Shown one piece after another: positions 38,156 through 49,573 of a stretch of DNA of 64,000 nt. Below the pieces are notes generated by a model that was not told where the DNA came from, made no database searches, and saw only the letters and a program-made list of their open reading frames with translations. The stretch is from Leptodactylus fallax (Eukaryota; Chordata; Amphibia; Anura; Leptodactylidae), in the NCBI GenBank assembly GCA_947044405.1, contig CAMRHE010000028.1, positions 3,827,501 through 3,891,500 on the forward strand, in the 5' to 3' direction. How positions within the stretch are numbered: position 1 is the first letter of the stretch; each line of letters opens with the position of its first letter. Made by a program: the position numbers and the translations under genes.

Positions 38156-39504
38156 CTTTTTATATATGAATACAATTCAGATTTGTTACACTTGCCCACA
38201 AACCCCTCCATACCATTGCATCTTCCTCGACACTGTCTACCGCCCTACCAATCCTCTCCATTCCAATGGCCTTAGACTTGTATCCTCTGTTACCTGAACA
38301 TCCCACTCCCATCTTCAAGTCTTCTCTTGAACTGCACCTCTTCTCTGGAATGCTCTACCCCGGACTATCAATGTAATACCCAACTTTGGCAGCTTTGGTT
38401 AGATCTATAGGGTGACGTTGGCCACTGTTCCTGTTATGCAATCAAAGATGGCCATGTCACTCTACAACCCTATCACCAATATAAGTCAATGCAGCATCAT
38501 TGTGACCCGTCGGGTACTGTGACTTTTACCCGTCAAAAAAAATCCAGCACTGCTCGATCTATTTGCAACTAGAAGTTGCAACATCCTTGGGGTCACAATG
38601 CTACTGCATTGACTGTAGTGAAGGAGTCACAGGGTGACCTGAACGTGGAGTCTTGACCTTAGATTCATACGAGGACGATACCATCATAGTCTGTGTCCAG
38701 AGTCACAACTAGATGCTCCTGTAGCCCAATGCAAAATCTGCGATGGGGCCCATTCCTTGCACTTTTTAGATTAATGGTATATTTATGTGGAAGGGGAACA
38801 TTTGGGGCCCTCCCAGGATTCAGGGCCCTTTAGTGATGGGTTCCTCTGCACCCCCTATAGTCCCGCCCCTATCTATAGTACACAGCAGGGCTGAGCAGTT
38901 CAGTTGACTCTGCTTAAGATTTTGCAATTGTGTCCAGGGCTTATCAGTGAAGCAATCAGGTAGGGAGGGGGGGTTAAAATGCACCACTTGTGCATATGGT
39001 GGGTCGTGTGGAACAAGCCAGTAAAATTGGCCTATAACTATTTATTGCCCTTGGGCACTGCAGAAACAATGGAGGCAGTTTCTCCCAATCTATAGAAAGT
39101 TAATTGTCCATGTCCCTTGTGGGTAACTAGAACTACTACTCCCATCATGTCTGCTTGGTGTGCCTCATGTCGTCATAGTGAGGGTGGACATGACTCTGTC
39201 TCTCTTTTCATGTGGACATGGTGTGGACATTTCCCCTATAAGGATGGAAATCTGCTGCATGTGAACATACCCTTACAGGAGAGTTCTGATACACTGTAAA
39301 AAGCTCTGCACCTGTGTGGTTGGACTGTGTCAGTGCTGTAGCAGTAGGGGGTGCATAAGATGCAGTAACAGCTGGGCTCTGATATTTGAGGGGAGCCAAC
39401 GGTCCCTCTGCCACCTAATATGCCAGGGTTTTGGCATGTGGCGGGTGCACACCTCTTTACAAATTTTGCATTGGAGCCCAGGAGGAGCTTTAGGTTACAG
39501 GTTT
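38154..39504. other. intergenic DNA
   Basis: 1.35 kb. About 38690-38880 resembles a hAT-type MITE (gatggggcccattccttgca, tttggggccctcccaggatt, atagtcccgcccct). No gene recognised. Confidence 0.5.
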
Positions 39505-39795
39505 GTTGCTGAATGCTGGGACTTGTGGTTCATTGATTTTCCATGTGCAGAAGGATTTACTTGCTGCTGTGGCTGGCATGCTGGGACTTGTGGTTCATTG
39601 CCTTACCATCTGCAGGAGGATTTAGTTGCTGCAGTGGCTGGCATGCTGGGACTTGTGGTTCATTGACTTACCATGTGCAGGAGGATTTACTTGCTGCTGT
39701 CGCTGGCATCCTGGGACTTGTGGTTCATTGACTTACCGTGTGCAGGAGGATTTAGTTGCTGCTGTGACTGGCATCCTGGGACTTATGGTTCCTTA
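39505..39795. repeat. 65-bp minisatellite, ~4.5 copies, with ZNF143-like cores
   Basis: The phrase gcatgctgggacttgtggtt recurs at 39576, 39641, 39706 (gcatc) and 39771 (gcatc), an exact 65-bp period, with a partial first copy at 39512. Each copy holds a near match to the reverse complement of the ZNF143/Staf consensus ACTACAACTCCCAGCATGC. Confidence 0.85.
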
Positions 39796-39910
39796 AGAGC
39801 TTGACCTGAGCTTTGACCCTTTCATTGTCTACAAATCCCTTCAATGATGTAAGTTTTAACACAGATAAAGATGAAGGTCTATAGATCTGTGCGGTGGCTT
39901 CATGGGGCCA

Positions 39911-39930
39911 GCATGCTGGGAGTTGTAGTC
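39911..39930 (-). promoter_or_regulatory. ZNF143 (Staf)-like motif
   Basis: GCATGCTGGGAGTTGTAGTC: its complement is an essentially perfect ZNF143/Staf submotif. It lies about 0.95 kb upstream of a candidate CpG-rich promoter. The same string also occurs in hAT-type MITEs of vertebrates (for example near 41694-41720 here), so it may be repeat-derived. Confidence 0.4.
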
Positions 39931-40074
39931 CACCCACAGCTGCCACTCCATATGCTGCCTATTCAAGTGTACAGCAGATAACTGCTTATAGTGGATAGTT
40001 TGCTGGGATTTGTAGTTCCTCCTCTATTGTTCATTTATATAATTAATGTATTATCAGCTACACTTTGCTTTTCA

Positions 40075-40855
40075 TTCTGTATCTAAGCTTACAAGTCTGT
40101 TCTCTGTATCTAACTCTCTCAGTTTACACATTTATTATCTATATATCATTCTAAGTTTAGCACAGTCAGATATCTACATGCTTCTCTAACTGTATCTCAG
40201 AAGCCCATTCTCTACATTGTAATGTATCTAATTATATCTAAGCTTAGTAGCCCATTTTATGCATTGGAATGTATCCAACTTAATCTCAGCTCAAGCCTGT
40301 TGTCTGATAGACAGTGGTGCAGAGAACATGCTAGTAAACTTAGATACAGTTAGATACATTGCAACGCAGGGAAAACGCATGTTAGCTTAGATACATTTAG
40401 AAACAATGAGATGCATAGAATTAAGTTGCCAAATTAGATGCAGTATGAGATAACAGTTTGTAAGGTTAGATACAGTTAGTTATACTGATGCTGTAAGCTT
40501 AGATACACTGGGTTGCTGGTAAGCTTAGATACAGTTACATGCACTGAGTCAGAGAACAGGGTTGTAAGGTTAGATACAGTTAGATACTTTAATGCAGCGT
40601 ACTTGGCTGTAAGCGTAGATACACTAATACACAGTACAGGGCTGTAAGCTTAGATACAGTTGTATATTCTGATGCGGATTACTAGGTTGTAAACTTAGAT
40701 ACATATCGAACTGATAAAAGCAGGCTTGTAAGCTTAGATACATTGTGATGCAGAGAAAAGACACAGACACAGATGATCTAACCTTGCTAACCTATACATT
40801 GGATCAGTGTATCTAACTGTATCTGAGCTTGCTCTCTAGTACTAATACCTGGATA
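40075..40855. repeat. inverted tandem array of a GATACA-rich repeat
   Basis: The right block (about 40340-40760) repeats gtaagcttagatacagttag, atac, then variable tgatgcagagaacagggct, about nine times, roughly every 55-60 bases. The left block (about 40075-40305) carries the complement (gtatctaagcttacaag, gtatctaattatatctaagc). The centre is near 40310. A last inverted unit is at 40805-40835. Confidence 0.8.
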
Positions 40856-40859
40856 CATC

Positions 40860-41021
40860 GTAGACCCCTAGAGCGGTTTGCTAGGAGGCCCCGCCCACTT
40901 AGGGGTGTATGCAGTCGGGTCGCCGCCCCTCTCTGGCAGACAGCAGGCTCCCGGGGATCGCTGAGTACTTGCAGTGCCGGAGCTGGTCGGGGCTGGAGCT
41001 GCCACTACTGGGGTGACTCGG
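40860..41021 (+). promoter_or_regulatory. candidate CpG-rich promoter and first non-coding exon
   Basis: About 160 bases with roughly ten CpGs in an otherwise CpG-poor region. It has a GC-box (ccccgcccac) near 40889 and no TATA box, and ends in an excellent donor, actcgg|gtgagt, at 41021/41022. Vertebrate synteny places LYPD6B and LYPD6 downstream of KIF5C on the same strand, so this could be the 5' UTR exon of one of them. No coding exon of those genes was found to the right, so the link is inference. Confidence 0.4.
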
Positions 41022-42137
41022 GTGAGTGCTGCCCTTCTGGCCCATCTAATGCTAGTTATATGTCAGGTGTTTTATATACAAGGCCAGAGCTGGCAGGGGC
41101 CTTGTATGGGGCCCCTATGGAAAGAATCAGGGGCCCTGCAGCAGCAGCTCATGGACATGCCAACACATTATCATGGGTCACAATATTATCTTATAGTTTT
41201 GGGGCCCTCCTTAACATCCCCAATGGCTGCTCCAGTTACCCCCTTTATGGGCCACTATTATGTTTGTTTGTGCAGATTACCCCATAGAAGGGGGGACCCC
41301 AAAAATTAATGCCCCAAAATCAAAGCCCCAACACATTCATTCTCCAACAGTGTCAGACAGTAGAACAACAAGTCTCAGCTGGTCCTTTTAGCTTACAAAT
41401 AGGAACATTTTATTTTGTTTGTTTCCTTTTTGTAACTTTTTGTTTTTCGTTCTATATTGTCAGCCTGGGGTGCGACAGCTGCGATCCATAGGGATGAGAC
41501 CCCTATAAGTGACATTTACATGTGAGTGGGACGACCTTCTAGATTTACAACTATGTGGGACTTTTCTGATTTCAAAAAATGTTTGCGTTTTTTTTTGTTA
41601 CATATGTGAATATTTCTGCTATTTCTATAACATGAGGAAATGAACACCGACCTGTCACCCTCTAGCAGTCTCAGAAACCGCAAGTCCTCGCTGTCAGTGT
41701 ATGCTGGGAGTTGTAGTTTTGCCACTGCTAGAGAGCTACCGGTTAGAGAAAGTGACCCCTGCTGACTCTTTGGTAGAAAGGGTTAAATGATGTGTATATT
41801 CTGTGTACTGTGACATATTAAGGTAAAACGGGTGACAAAAACCAGTTTAAGATCAATCTACTGGAAGGACTGGGAATAGTCGCACTTGTTTCCAGCATGT
41901 ACTGCTCGAGTTCACATTGTGTTCTTACACTTTTCACCTGTAGGTGGCAGCAGCTTGTTTCCTTGGAATATTCCCTGCATGGGTTAAATGCGGTATTCCT
42001 GGGAATCCAGCGGGTTCTCCTTCAGTTAAGAGTACATGACTTTGTTTAAGTTTTATGGGATTTATTGCCTTTGTCTGGCTATGGCTTATGTGGGGGTTGG
42101 TCGGGATTTACAGTAACTTGTCACTTGTTTGGTGGTA
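41022..42137. other. intergenic DNA or first intron of a downstream gene
   Basis: 1.1 kb. About 41040-41310 has MITE-like phrases. 41650-41750 is a hAT-type MITE fragment with tatgctgggagttgtagttt between ctagcagt and actgctagagagc. A CTCF-like cctgtaggtggcagc is at about 41938-41952. No coding exon. Confidence 0.5.
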
Positions 42138-42138
42138 G

Positions 42139-42181
<43 letters not shown>

Positions 42182-42186
42182 ATATA
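42139..42186. repeat. (TA)n(TG)n microsatellite, left of the insertion
   Basis: TA dinucleotides, then TG, then TATATA. The Tc1-like element starts at 42187; the tract resumes as (TA)n at 43804-43850. TA is the obligate target of this family. Confidence 0.93.
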
Positions 42187-43800
42187 CAGTACAGACCAAA
42201 AGTTTGGACACACCTTCTCATTCCAAGAGTTTTCTGTATTTTCATGACTATAAAAATTGTAGATTCACACTGAAGGCATCAAAACTTTGAATTAACACAT
42301 GTGGAATTATATACTTAACAAAAAAGTGTGAAACAACTGAAAATATGTCTTATATTCTAGGTTCTTCAAAGTAGCCACCTGTTGCTTTGATTACTGCTTT
42401 GCACACTCTTGGCATTCTCTTGATGAGCTTCAAGAGGTAGTCGCCTGAAATGGTTTTCACTTCACAGGTGTGCCCTGTCAGGTTTAATAAGTGAGATTTC
42501 TTGCCTTATAAATCGGGTTGGGACCATCAGTTGTGTTGTTTAGAAGTCAGGTGGATACACAGCTGATAGTCCTACTGAATGGAGTGTTAGAATTTGTATT
42601 ATGGCAAGAAAAAAGCAGCTAAGTAAAGAAAAACGAGTGGCCATCATTACTTTAAGAAATGAAGGTCAGTCAGTCTGAAAAATTGGGAAAACTTTGAAAG
42701 TGTCCCCAAGTGCAGTGGCCAAAACCATCAAGCGCTACAAAGAAACTGGCTCACATGAGGATCGCCCCAGGAAAGGAAGACCAAGAGTCACCTCTGCTGC
42801 GGAGGATAAGTTCATCCGAGTCACCAGCCTCAGAAATCGCAGGTTAAGAGCAGCTCAGATTAGAGACCAGGTCAATGCCACACAGAGTTCTAGCAGCAGA
42901 CACATCTCTACAACAACTGTTAAGAGGAGACTGTGTGCAGCAGGCCTTCATGGTAAAATAGCTGCTAGGAAACCACTGCTAAGGACAGGCAACAAGCACA
43001 AGAGACTTGTTTGGGCTAAAGAACACAAGGAATGGACATTAGACCTGTGGAAATCTGTGCTTTGGTCTGTTGAGTCCAAATTTGAGATCTTTGGTTCCAA
43101 CCACCATGTCTTTGTGCGACGCAGAAAAGGTGAACAAATGGACTCGACATGCCTGGTTCCCACCGTGAAGCATGGAGGAGGAGGTGTGATGGTGTGGGGG
43201 TGCTTTGCTGGTGATTGGGGATTTATTCAAAGTTGAAGGCTAAGCATGGTTACCACAGCATCTTGCAGTGGCATGCTATTCCATCCGGTTTGCGTTTAGT
43301 TGGACCATCATTTATTTTTCAACAGGACAATGACCCCAAACACACCTCCAGACTGTGTAAGGGCTATTTGACCAAGAAGGAGAGTGATGGGGTGCTACAC
43401 CAGATGACCTGGCCTCCACAGTCATCAGACCTGAACCCAATCGAAATGGTTTGGGGTGAGCTGGACCGCAGAGTGAAGGCAAAAGGGCCAACAAGTGCTA
43501 AGCATCTCTGGGAACTCCTTCAAGACTGTTGGAAGACCATTTCAGGTGACTACCTCTTGAAGCTCATCAAGAGAATGCCAAGAGTGTGCAAAGCAGTAAT
43601 CAAAGCAAAAGGTGGCTACTTTGAAGAACCTAGAATATAAGACATATTTTCAGTTGTTTCACACTGTTTTGTTAAGAATATAATTCCACATGTGTTAATT
43701 CATATTTTTGATGCCTTCAGTGTGAATCTACAATTTTTATAGTCATGAAAATATAGAAAACTCTTGGAATGAGAAGGTGTGTCCAAACTTTTGGTCTGTA

Positions 43801-43803
<3 letters not shown>
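42187..43803 (+). mobile_element. Tc1-like DD38E element, copy 2 (1617 bp)
   Basis: Same ends and same 268-bp inverted repeats (42187-42454 and 43536-43803) as the copy in kif5c intron 21; flanked by TA at 42185-42186 and 43804-43805. Near-identical to that copy by eye; the 13-bp difference in length is fully explained by a 5-base and an 8-base deletion in the coding region. Confidence 0.95.
42601..43640 (+). pseudogene. Tc1-like DD38E transposase, inactivated (copy 2)
   Basis: Same reading plan as 25033-26085. Defects: the same TGA at codon 26 (42676-42678); Val for the first catalytic Asp at codon 157 (LWSVESKF, 43069-43071); a 5-base deletion near 43214 and an 8-base deletion near 43240 that shift the frame; Ser for Pro in SPDLNPIE. 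The second Asp (QQDNDPKH) and the third-site Glu (NPIEMVW, 43443-43445) are intact, the mirror image of copy 1. Codon 73 is still CGA (Arg). Confidence 0.93.
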
Positions 43804-43848
<45 letters not shown>

Positions 43849-43850
43849 TG
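43804..43850. repeat. (TA)n microsatellite, right of the insertion
   Basis: About 22 uninterrupted TA dinucleotides immediately after the Tc1-like right end. Confidence 0.95.
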
Positions 43851-45484
43851 TACTTGCATCCTCCTTCCTGCGCCTTCAGATCCGCATTCACGGACTGATT
43901 AAGAATTGCCATTGTTGGTAAAATTGGGTATTTTTGTATCATGGGCCTACAAGAAATTTGAGACTTTTTGAAATTTTTTTTTTACCTTTTTTTTTTTTTT
44001 ACCCAATTCTGTCCCAACTTTTTGAAAATCAAAAATACAAAAATTGACAGAAATATTACAAAGGGCTTTTAGAGGTACTTTCGTGAGATGTGTTCACCAA
44101 TATATAGTCTATATGTGTATATACAGTGTATTGTCCTACGTACATGGAGCAGTGATTGGCAAAAGTCCAACTATTGGGCAGAAATACCCAGAACGATTGG
44201 TGAAAAAAGTATCATCCAGACGTGAAAGTTACCACTATTGTGTGTCGAGGGGACTGGTGACGTCACTCAGAACGGGTGAGTATGATTTTTTTTTTTTTTA
44301 TTTTACACCTTCCTCGGCCTCTTGACATGTGGCCCCAATTCCTGGACAACCTCTTTAAGAGGCTCTGACCAGGTCAGGGATTGTCGTAGTTTTCTGCTGT
44401 GCGCTATAGTAAATTAGTCAGGCCTGGGTGTCCCCGACTGGACTTGTTTTCTGCCCAACTCAGCCCATTTTCGCAAAAACTTGCAAACGGGGCACAGAAA
44501 CAACAATGAGGCCCATTTTATTTTTGTGCGCCACATCTACACCATAAAACTGAATGTTATGAAGCCCAATAGTGTCAGTGGGGTTTGTCCGGTGCCGATG
44601 GTATCCGTCCTATGACTCTGCATCCGGATGTGCGTTGTGGTTTCTGTTGTAAACAGAAACCTTGACACAAGTGTCAACAGAGCCTAAACAGAGTCTTCCT
44701 TTCAGGCCATTAGCTAAGTGGGGCCCTTATTTACACACAGGCCAGTACAGTTCAGTTTCTTAGGCTATAAATGTGTAAAAAAACAATAAAAACGCAGCAA
44801 ATTACTTCAGTAGTCACAAGGCAGTAAAATTTGTCTGTGTGGACATGTCCTTGAAGGTGTCCAACTGCAATAAATGGAATAGTCTAGTAGAGTGGTCGCT
44901 GGCTGATCTAGTGGGCCGCCACGCGGTGGGCCTTGCATTCCTCTTGGCATAGACCGAGGATGCTACTGTGGCTGCAGCTAAAGGGTTAATTGTCATTTAC
45001 ACAAGCGCACACAAGGCCTCGCAACTTTCTAAGATGATGAAACGTCTTTGTGCCTGACCCTCCCTATTACTAAACAGTCTCGGGCAGCTCTAAGCCGCTG
45101 GGAGGATTGTGTTTGTTTTTTTCTTTATTTTTTACTGTGTTTTTGTGCCGTTTTGTACATATTTGACTTCTTTTTTTCGCACTGGCACCAGCGGCTTTTA
45201 TGGGAGAATAATCTAACAAGAGTTCGTGCCTTGTGTAAAAGGGTTTTCTGAGAGGTAAATATTAATGACCCGTCCTCAGGGCAGGTTATCGATATATGAT
45301 GGGTGATCCCAGGTGCTGATCTGTGGGGCTCCCGGGTATTGGATCTCCCACCTATCACATGTTAATGAGCTACTTTTAGAATAGGTCAGTAATATTTAAG
45401 TCTTGGAAAACCCCTTTAAGACCAATAAAGGCGGCCATAAAAAAAACAACTAGGCCTCAAGCTATGGAGGTGAAGAATAGAGCA
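43851..45484. other. intergenic DNA
   Basis: 1.6 kb with poly(T) runs near 43974 and 44287 and MITE-like ends (ttcctggacaacctctttaa near 44340, gaaaacccctttaagacca near 45410). Low-confidence foldback material; no gene. Confidence 0.5.
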
Positions 45485-45574
45485 GTTGTCCATGGCAACC
45501 AATCAGATCTCTTCTTTCATTTTTTAACCTGCCTTCGAAAAATGAAAGCTTGATTGGTTGCTATGGGCAACAAC
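45485..45574. mobile_element. 90-bp foldback with RFX X-box-like ends
   Basis: Arms gttgtccatggcaaccaatc with tttcattttt and aaaaatgaaagcttgattgg with ttgctatgggcaacaac pair over about 37 bp around a short loop. GTTGCTATGGGCAAC resembles an RFX X-box. The same core occurs at 648-663 and 715-730. Confidence 0.75.
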
Positions 45575-48500
45575 GCCAGATTATAAGTCTGTGCTGGTGT
45601 TTGTACATGAGGCCCATTATTTTTGTAGGGGTCAGTCCTAATTGTGCACACATCCATATTATGACTCTGTGACTGAAAGACGTCCATGAGCCCACTACTG
45701 TAGTCATATACGGGGGGGATATTTATGAAGACTGACATATTCAACGCCAGTCTTCATATCCCTGGTTTCAGCCCAAGAGATGCCTCATTTATGACGAGGT
45801 GCACAACTCTTCGTAAATGTGACTTGTAGCTGGCGAATTATATGGCTTTTTCCATTTGAGTGTGCAAGTCTGGAGGTATAAAGGAAGCATTGCTTTTACG
45901 GAGACTGTCTCCTCCGTACACACAGAATCTAACTGACACGGTACAAGCGCTCTCCTGACATGTCTCTTTTAGTAACTACTTGGGATTCCTCATAAAATAA
46001 TTCTGGAGTCTATTTTATTAGAACTAGATTCCTCTGTTATTCCTCCTGGAAGTGTATGAATGAACTGGTGACTGGGTCTTGTGATCACCATTGCCAGTAG
46101 GGTGTGTCGCAACATAGTTGGATGAAACAAAATTGGTTGTAGTATTTTCATTTTATGGGGCATGTCTGGATAGTTGAAAGGTCCACCTTAGTTGTGCTGG
46201 TTTTTTCAAAATGGCGCATGCGATAAAAATGATTTGGTGCAATAGACATTTATCAGTATTGTCGCAGGACTGACACATAGAGGTTCTCCTGTCATAGAAA
46301 TTTAGGGACCCCGGGGACCCTTCCCTGTCCCAATGGTCAACGGTCATGTGACCTCCTTTGTCAATTCAGGTAGGCAATTATCCTTATAAAAGTCAATGGA
46401 GAGGTTGCGCTGCTGTTGAAGTATATGGGAGTTATGGAACAAGCCTAGCAAGGAGCAAATGGGGGTCACTGGACCTTGTTCTCCCAATAGGTCAGGGTCC
46501 TAAAAGTTGGATCTGCACCTGTATTTGTCTTGTGAATATACCATAACTGTTTATAATGGAAATACCCTCTAAATGTCATCCTATCAAAAAATGGCGAATG
46601 CTAGACAATGCATTTTTTGCCCCACGTTAGACACAGAAGCACACAGCCATCTTATATGTGTGTGGAAACAACCAGCACCCACCCCAAATAATTCACCTTG
46701 GTTGTTGTTTAACCCCAGCCATGATAATGATGACAGACACACTTTTGTGCTCCGGAGTGACCGCTGCTGACCCCCATAGACCTTCCTGTCACCGCAGCCT
46801 CAGTCAATTAACCTGTAATAAGTGACTAATAAGTGACATATATTTATTCATGTGCTGATTTAGGCCGTTAATCACATATACCACCTGATCCTGCTTATTT
46901 CCACTTCATGTATTGTCCGTGAAAAACAAATCAACCTTTCCCCCCCCCCCCCCCCCCCCTATATTTGTTTTTTTTTCTGGGCTCGTAAGAAACGGATAGT
47001 ACAGGCATGGCGTCCCTGTGCGGTCCGTGATTTTCATGGACATCGTCCTTGGTCCACACAGACCAGAATAGAGCATGACCCCATAAGTATTTCATGGACC
47101 ATTTGTGGAAAAAAGAACAGACATATGCGTGCGCCTGTTATAGATGTGTGAATAAGGCCTTACACTTGTACATACATGAGTTATAAGGGGTTAAAATGGC
47201 AGCCTAAGCCTGACACTGTTATTATGAAAAAAAATTGCAAACTGGGAATATGAGGGAGATTTACTGACCCAAAAATGTCAGCATTTTGTTGCAAACATAA
47301 CACACAAAATAGGGTACGTAGAGTGCGTCAGATTTTTTTTTTTTTTTTACCCTTATTTTGACAGATTTTCTATAAAAAAAAAAAAAATTGGCGTGACATG
47401 TTAGAATCGCCAGGTCGCGACATATTAATTTCTATTCTGCCAGTTGTGTCTTCCTAGATGGAAACCCATTTGGCTGCCATAACAGATCCAACAGAAGTTG
47501 TCACCTAGCTTTTCCAAATTCCTGAATGGGATACCACTATAGTAATAGCGTAGTATAGTAATATATCTTCACTTCCCATGTTCTAGGGCCTGTTTATGGT
47601 GAAGAAAATCGATTGATGACCGGATCCTAAGAGCAAACTGAATATACCGTCAACCTCTTCACTGCCAGAGACCACCTAGGGATGTAACATGGACCCCTTT
47701 GCCACCCAGGGGAATTTACAGTTAACTCATTCAATAGCTTAGATCACCAAAAACTCTAAAACTCATGTGAAAAACTGCTTGTGGGGCTACTTTGCTTTGC
47801 GTCATGTTACAGTATAACTACTAGACAGATTTACTTTCAGGATTCTAAGTCAGACATGTAACGGCGGCCATATTGGTTGTTGCCTAAAAACCGACTGAAC
47901 GAAGAAACAGCTTGACAAAAATCTTCTTCCCTTGGGAGACATTTATAAGATCATATGGGAACTTTTTCTTCTTCTGAAGCCTCAGATAACCCTGTTCATG
48001 TAGCAGCCTGATGTGTCTTCATGTTCCAGGGCCATTAGCGTGTCAGGCTCTCTTGCTGACAGGTGTACTTTCTCTGCTACGCCATATTAGATGGTTGGAT
48101 AATGTTCTAACTGGTTCCTTGTTTCTTAATTACCCAGACTTTGCTAATTACTGGATTTTCCCACTCGCCATCCTCATGAAGCCCATTTAGCGACGTAAAG
48201 GATTTACCACTGCAGACCTGAACAATCCAGACACGCCTGATGTCAAAAGCTAGTGTGAGATTAGGCGGCCATTACAATCTGTGCATATTCACTGTCACAC
48301 TTGTGATTACGTTCATTGTAGACGCATTATGTATGCTCATTTCTGCCCTGATCTGGGGAGTGACTGGAATACGAAGAGGCCGCTTATTGTAGATTTTTCT
48401 ATGCGCTTTGCAGGCCTGTAATTGGCCTGTGGAAAATTCACTGTAGCCATTAAACCAAGACTTCTTCTATATACAGTTTTCCCAGGCATTTATGGAGGTC

Positions 48501-49144
48501 TTGGGGGTCTCCTAGGTGCGTAGGGATAATGTTGACATTATCGTAGCGGAGAAATGAGTTCGGCGACGATACGTGATATAACTTAATGCGTGCGGTCGGT
48601 CATTTAGGTCGCTTTTTGTTTGGTTTGTCATGACTGGCATTAGTTCGTATGTGGAGTATTATAAATGCCTTGAATAGGTTATTTGTATACTTTAGCCTGA
48701 CCCCTGACATCGCAAGCCCCTCCCTCATGACATAAAAAAATCAAGACATATTTTTGAGTGTATGGCGCTCGGCAGATTTTTGTAAATCCATTTTTTTTCT
48801 GGCCCATAACTCATGGGAACGAGGCAACGATACCCCCATTACAGTTCGTGTCTACCACAGATGGCGCCATAATCATAGTGCCTACTAAAGATGTCCCCAT
48901 AACAATGTGTGTCTGCCATAAATGCCCCCATAACAGCATGCAGCTAATTTAATTGCCCCCCATAACAGTGTATATCTGTCGTAAATACCCCTATAATTTA
49001 CATATTGTGCTGGTTAGGGTAGGCAACGGTATTCATAGGTATAGTGTTGCCAGGAAACGATCTATTGTTTTAATTTCCAATGTTGTTATCTATATTTTAA
49101 AGAAATCCTAAAAATCTTAAAATTCCAACTCTTACTACTAAGCC
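45575..49144. other. intergenic DNA
   Basis: 3.6 kb. About 45935-46090 is a partial family C copy (tctcctgacatgtctctttt, tctgttattcctcctgg). A run of 20 C lies at 46940-46959. About 48000-48480 is repeat-poor with cttaattacccag and gctaattactgg, a possible conserved element. No gene recognised. Confidence 0.5.
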
Positions 49145-49573
49145 TAAAATAATCTGTGACTTCCTGCCTCCTGTAGATGGACCCTGGGCCATAGACTCAA
49201 CGGTCTGGAACAGACCCTATAGACTTGTATGAGAGAGTTTTCTAGGCATGCTCTGTGACCTGTACAGAAAGGGGAATAGATAAGATATGACACCACTATT
49301 GTGACTGGTGGATTCTGTGTCTTATCTACATATACATGATTGCTGTGATCTTCAGTGTGCTGTAAGTGAGGCGACTGCTGCAAAGAAATCTCCTACAGAA
49401 AACAGTATATTATTTGGCTTAGTGGCCAGAGTCAGAATTTAAGAAAACTTTTAAAACATAGATTATAACATGGAACTTTTTTAAAAAACCTCAACAAAAA
49501 TTCTTCAAAAATATATTTAACATAAAATTTGAATAAAAAAATAGGTCATTGTCTGGTGACACATTCCCTTAAG
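49145..49573. repeat. MITE family B, copy 2 (left end unclear)
   Basis: Ends aggtcattgtctggtgacac then attccctt, matching the right terminus at 30282. Shares gagagttttc and tattatttggcttagtggcc-type stretches with copy 1. The left terminus is not found. Confidence 0.65.

Noticed and set aside
37933..38297. Tyr/Ile-alternating membrane-like frames
   Set aside because: Translation of a (TA)n microsatellite.
39316..39731. Cys/Trp-rich repeated frames resembling a small secreted protein
   Set aside because: They follow the 65-bp tandem repeat in whatever frame is open; 65 is not a multiple of three and no signal peptide or acceptor supports a gene.
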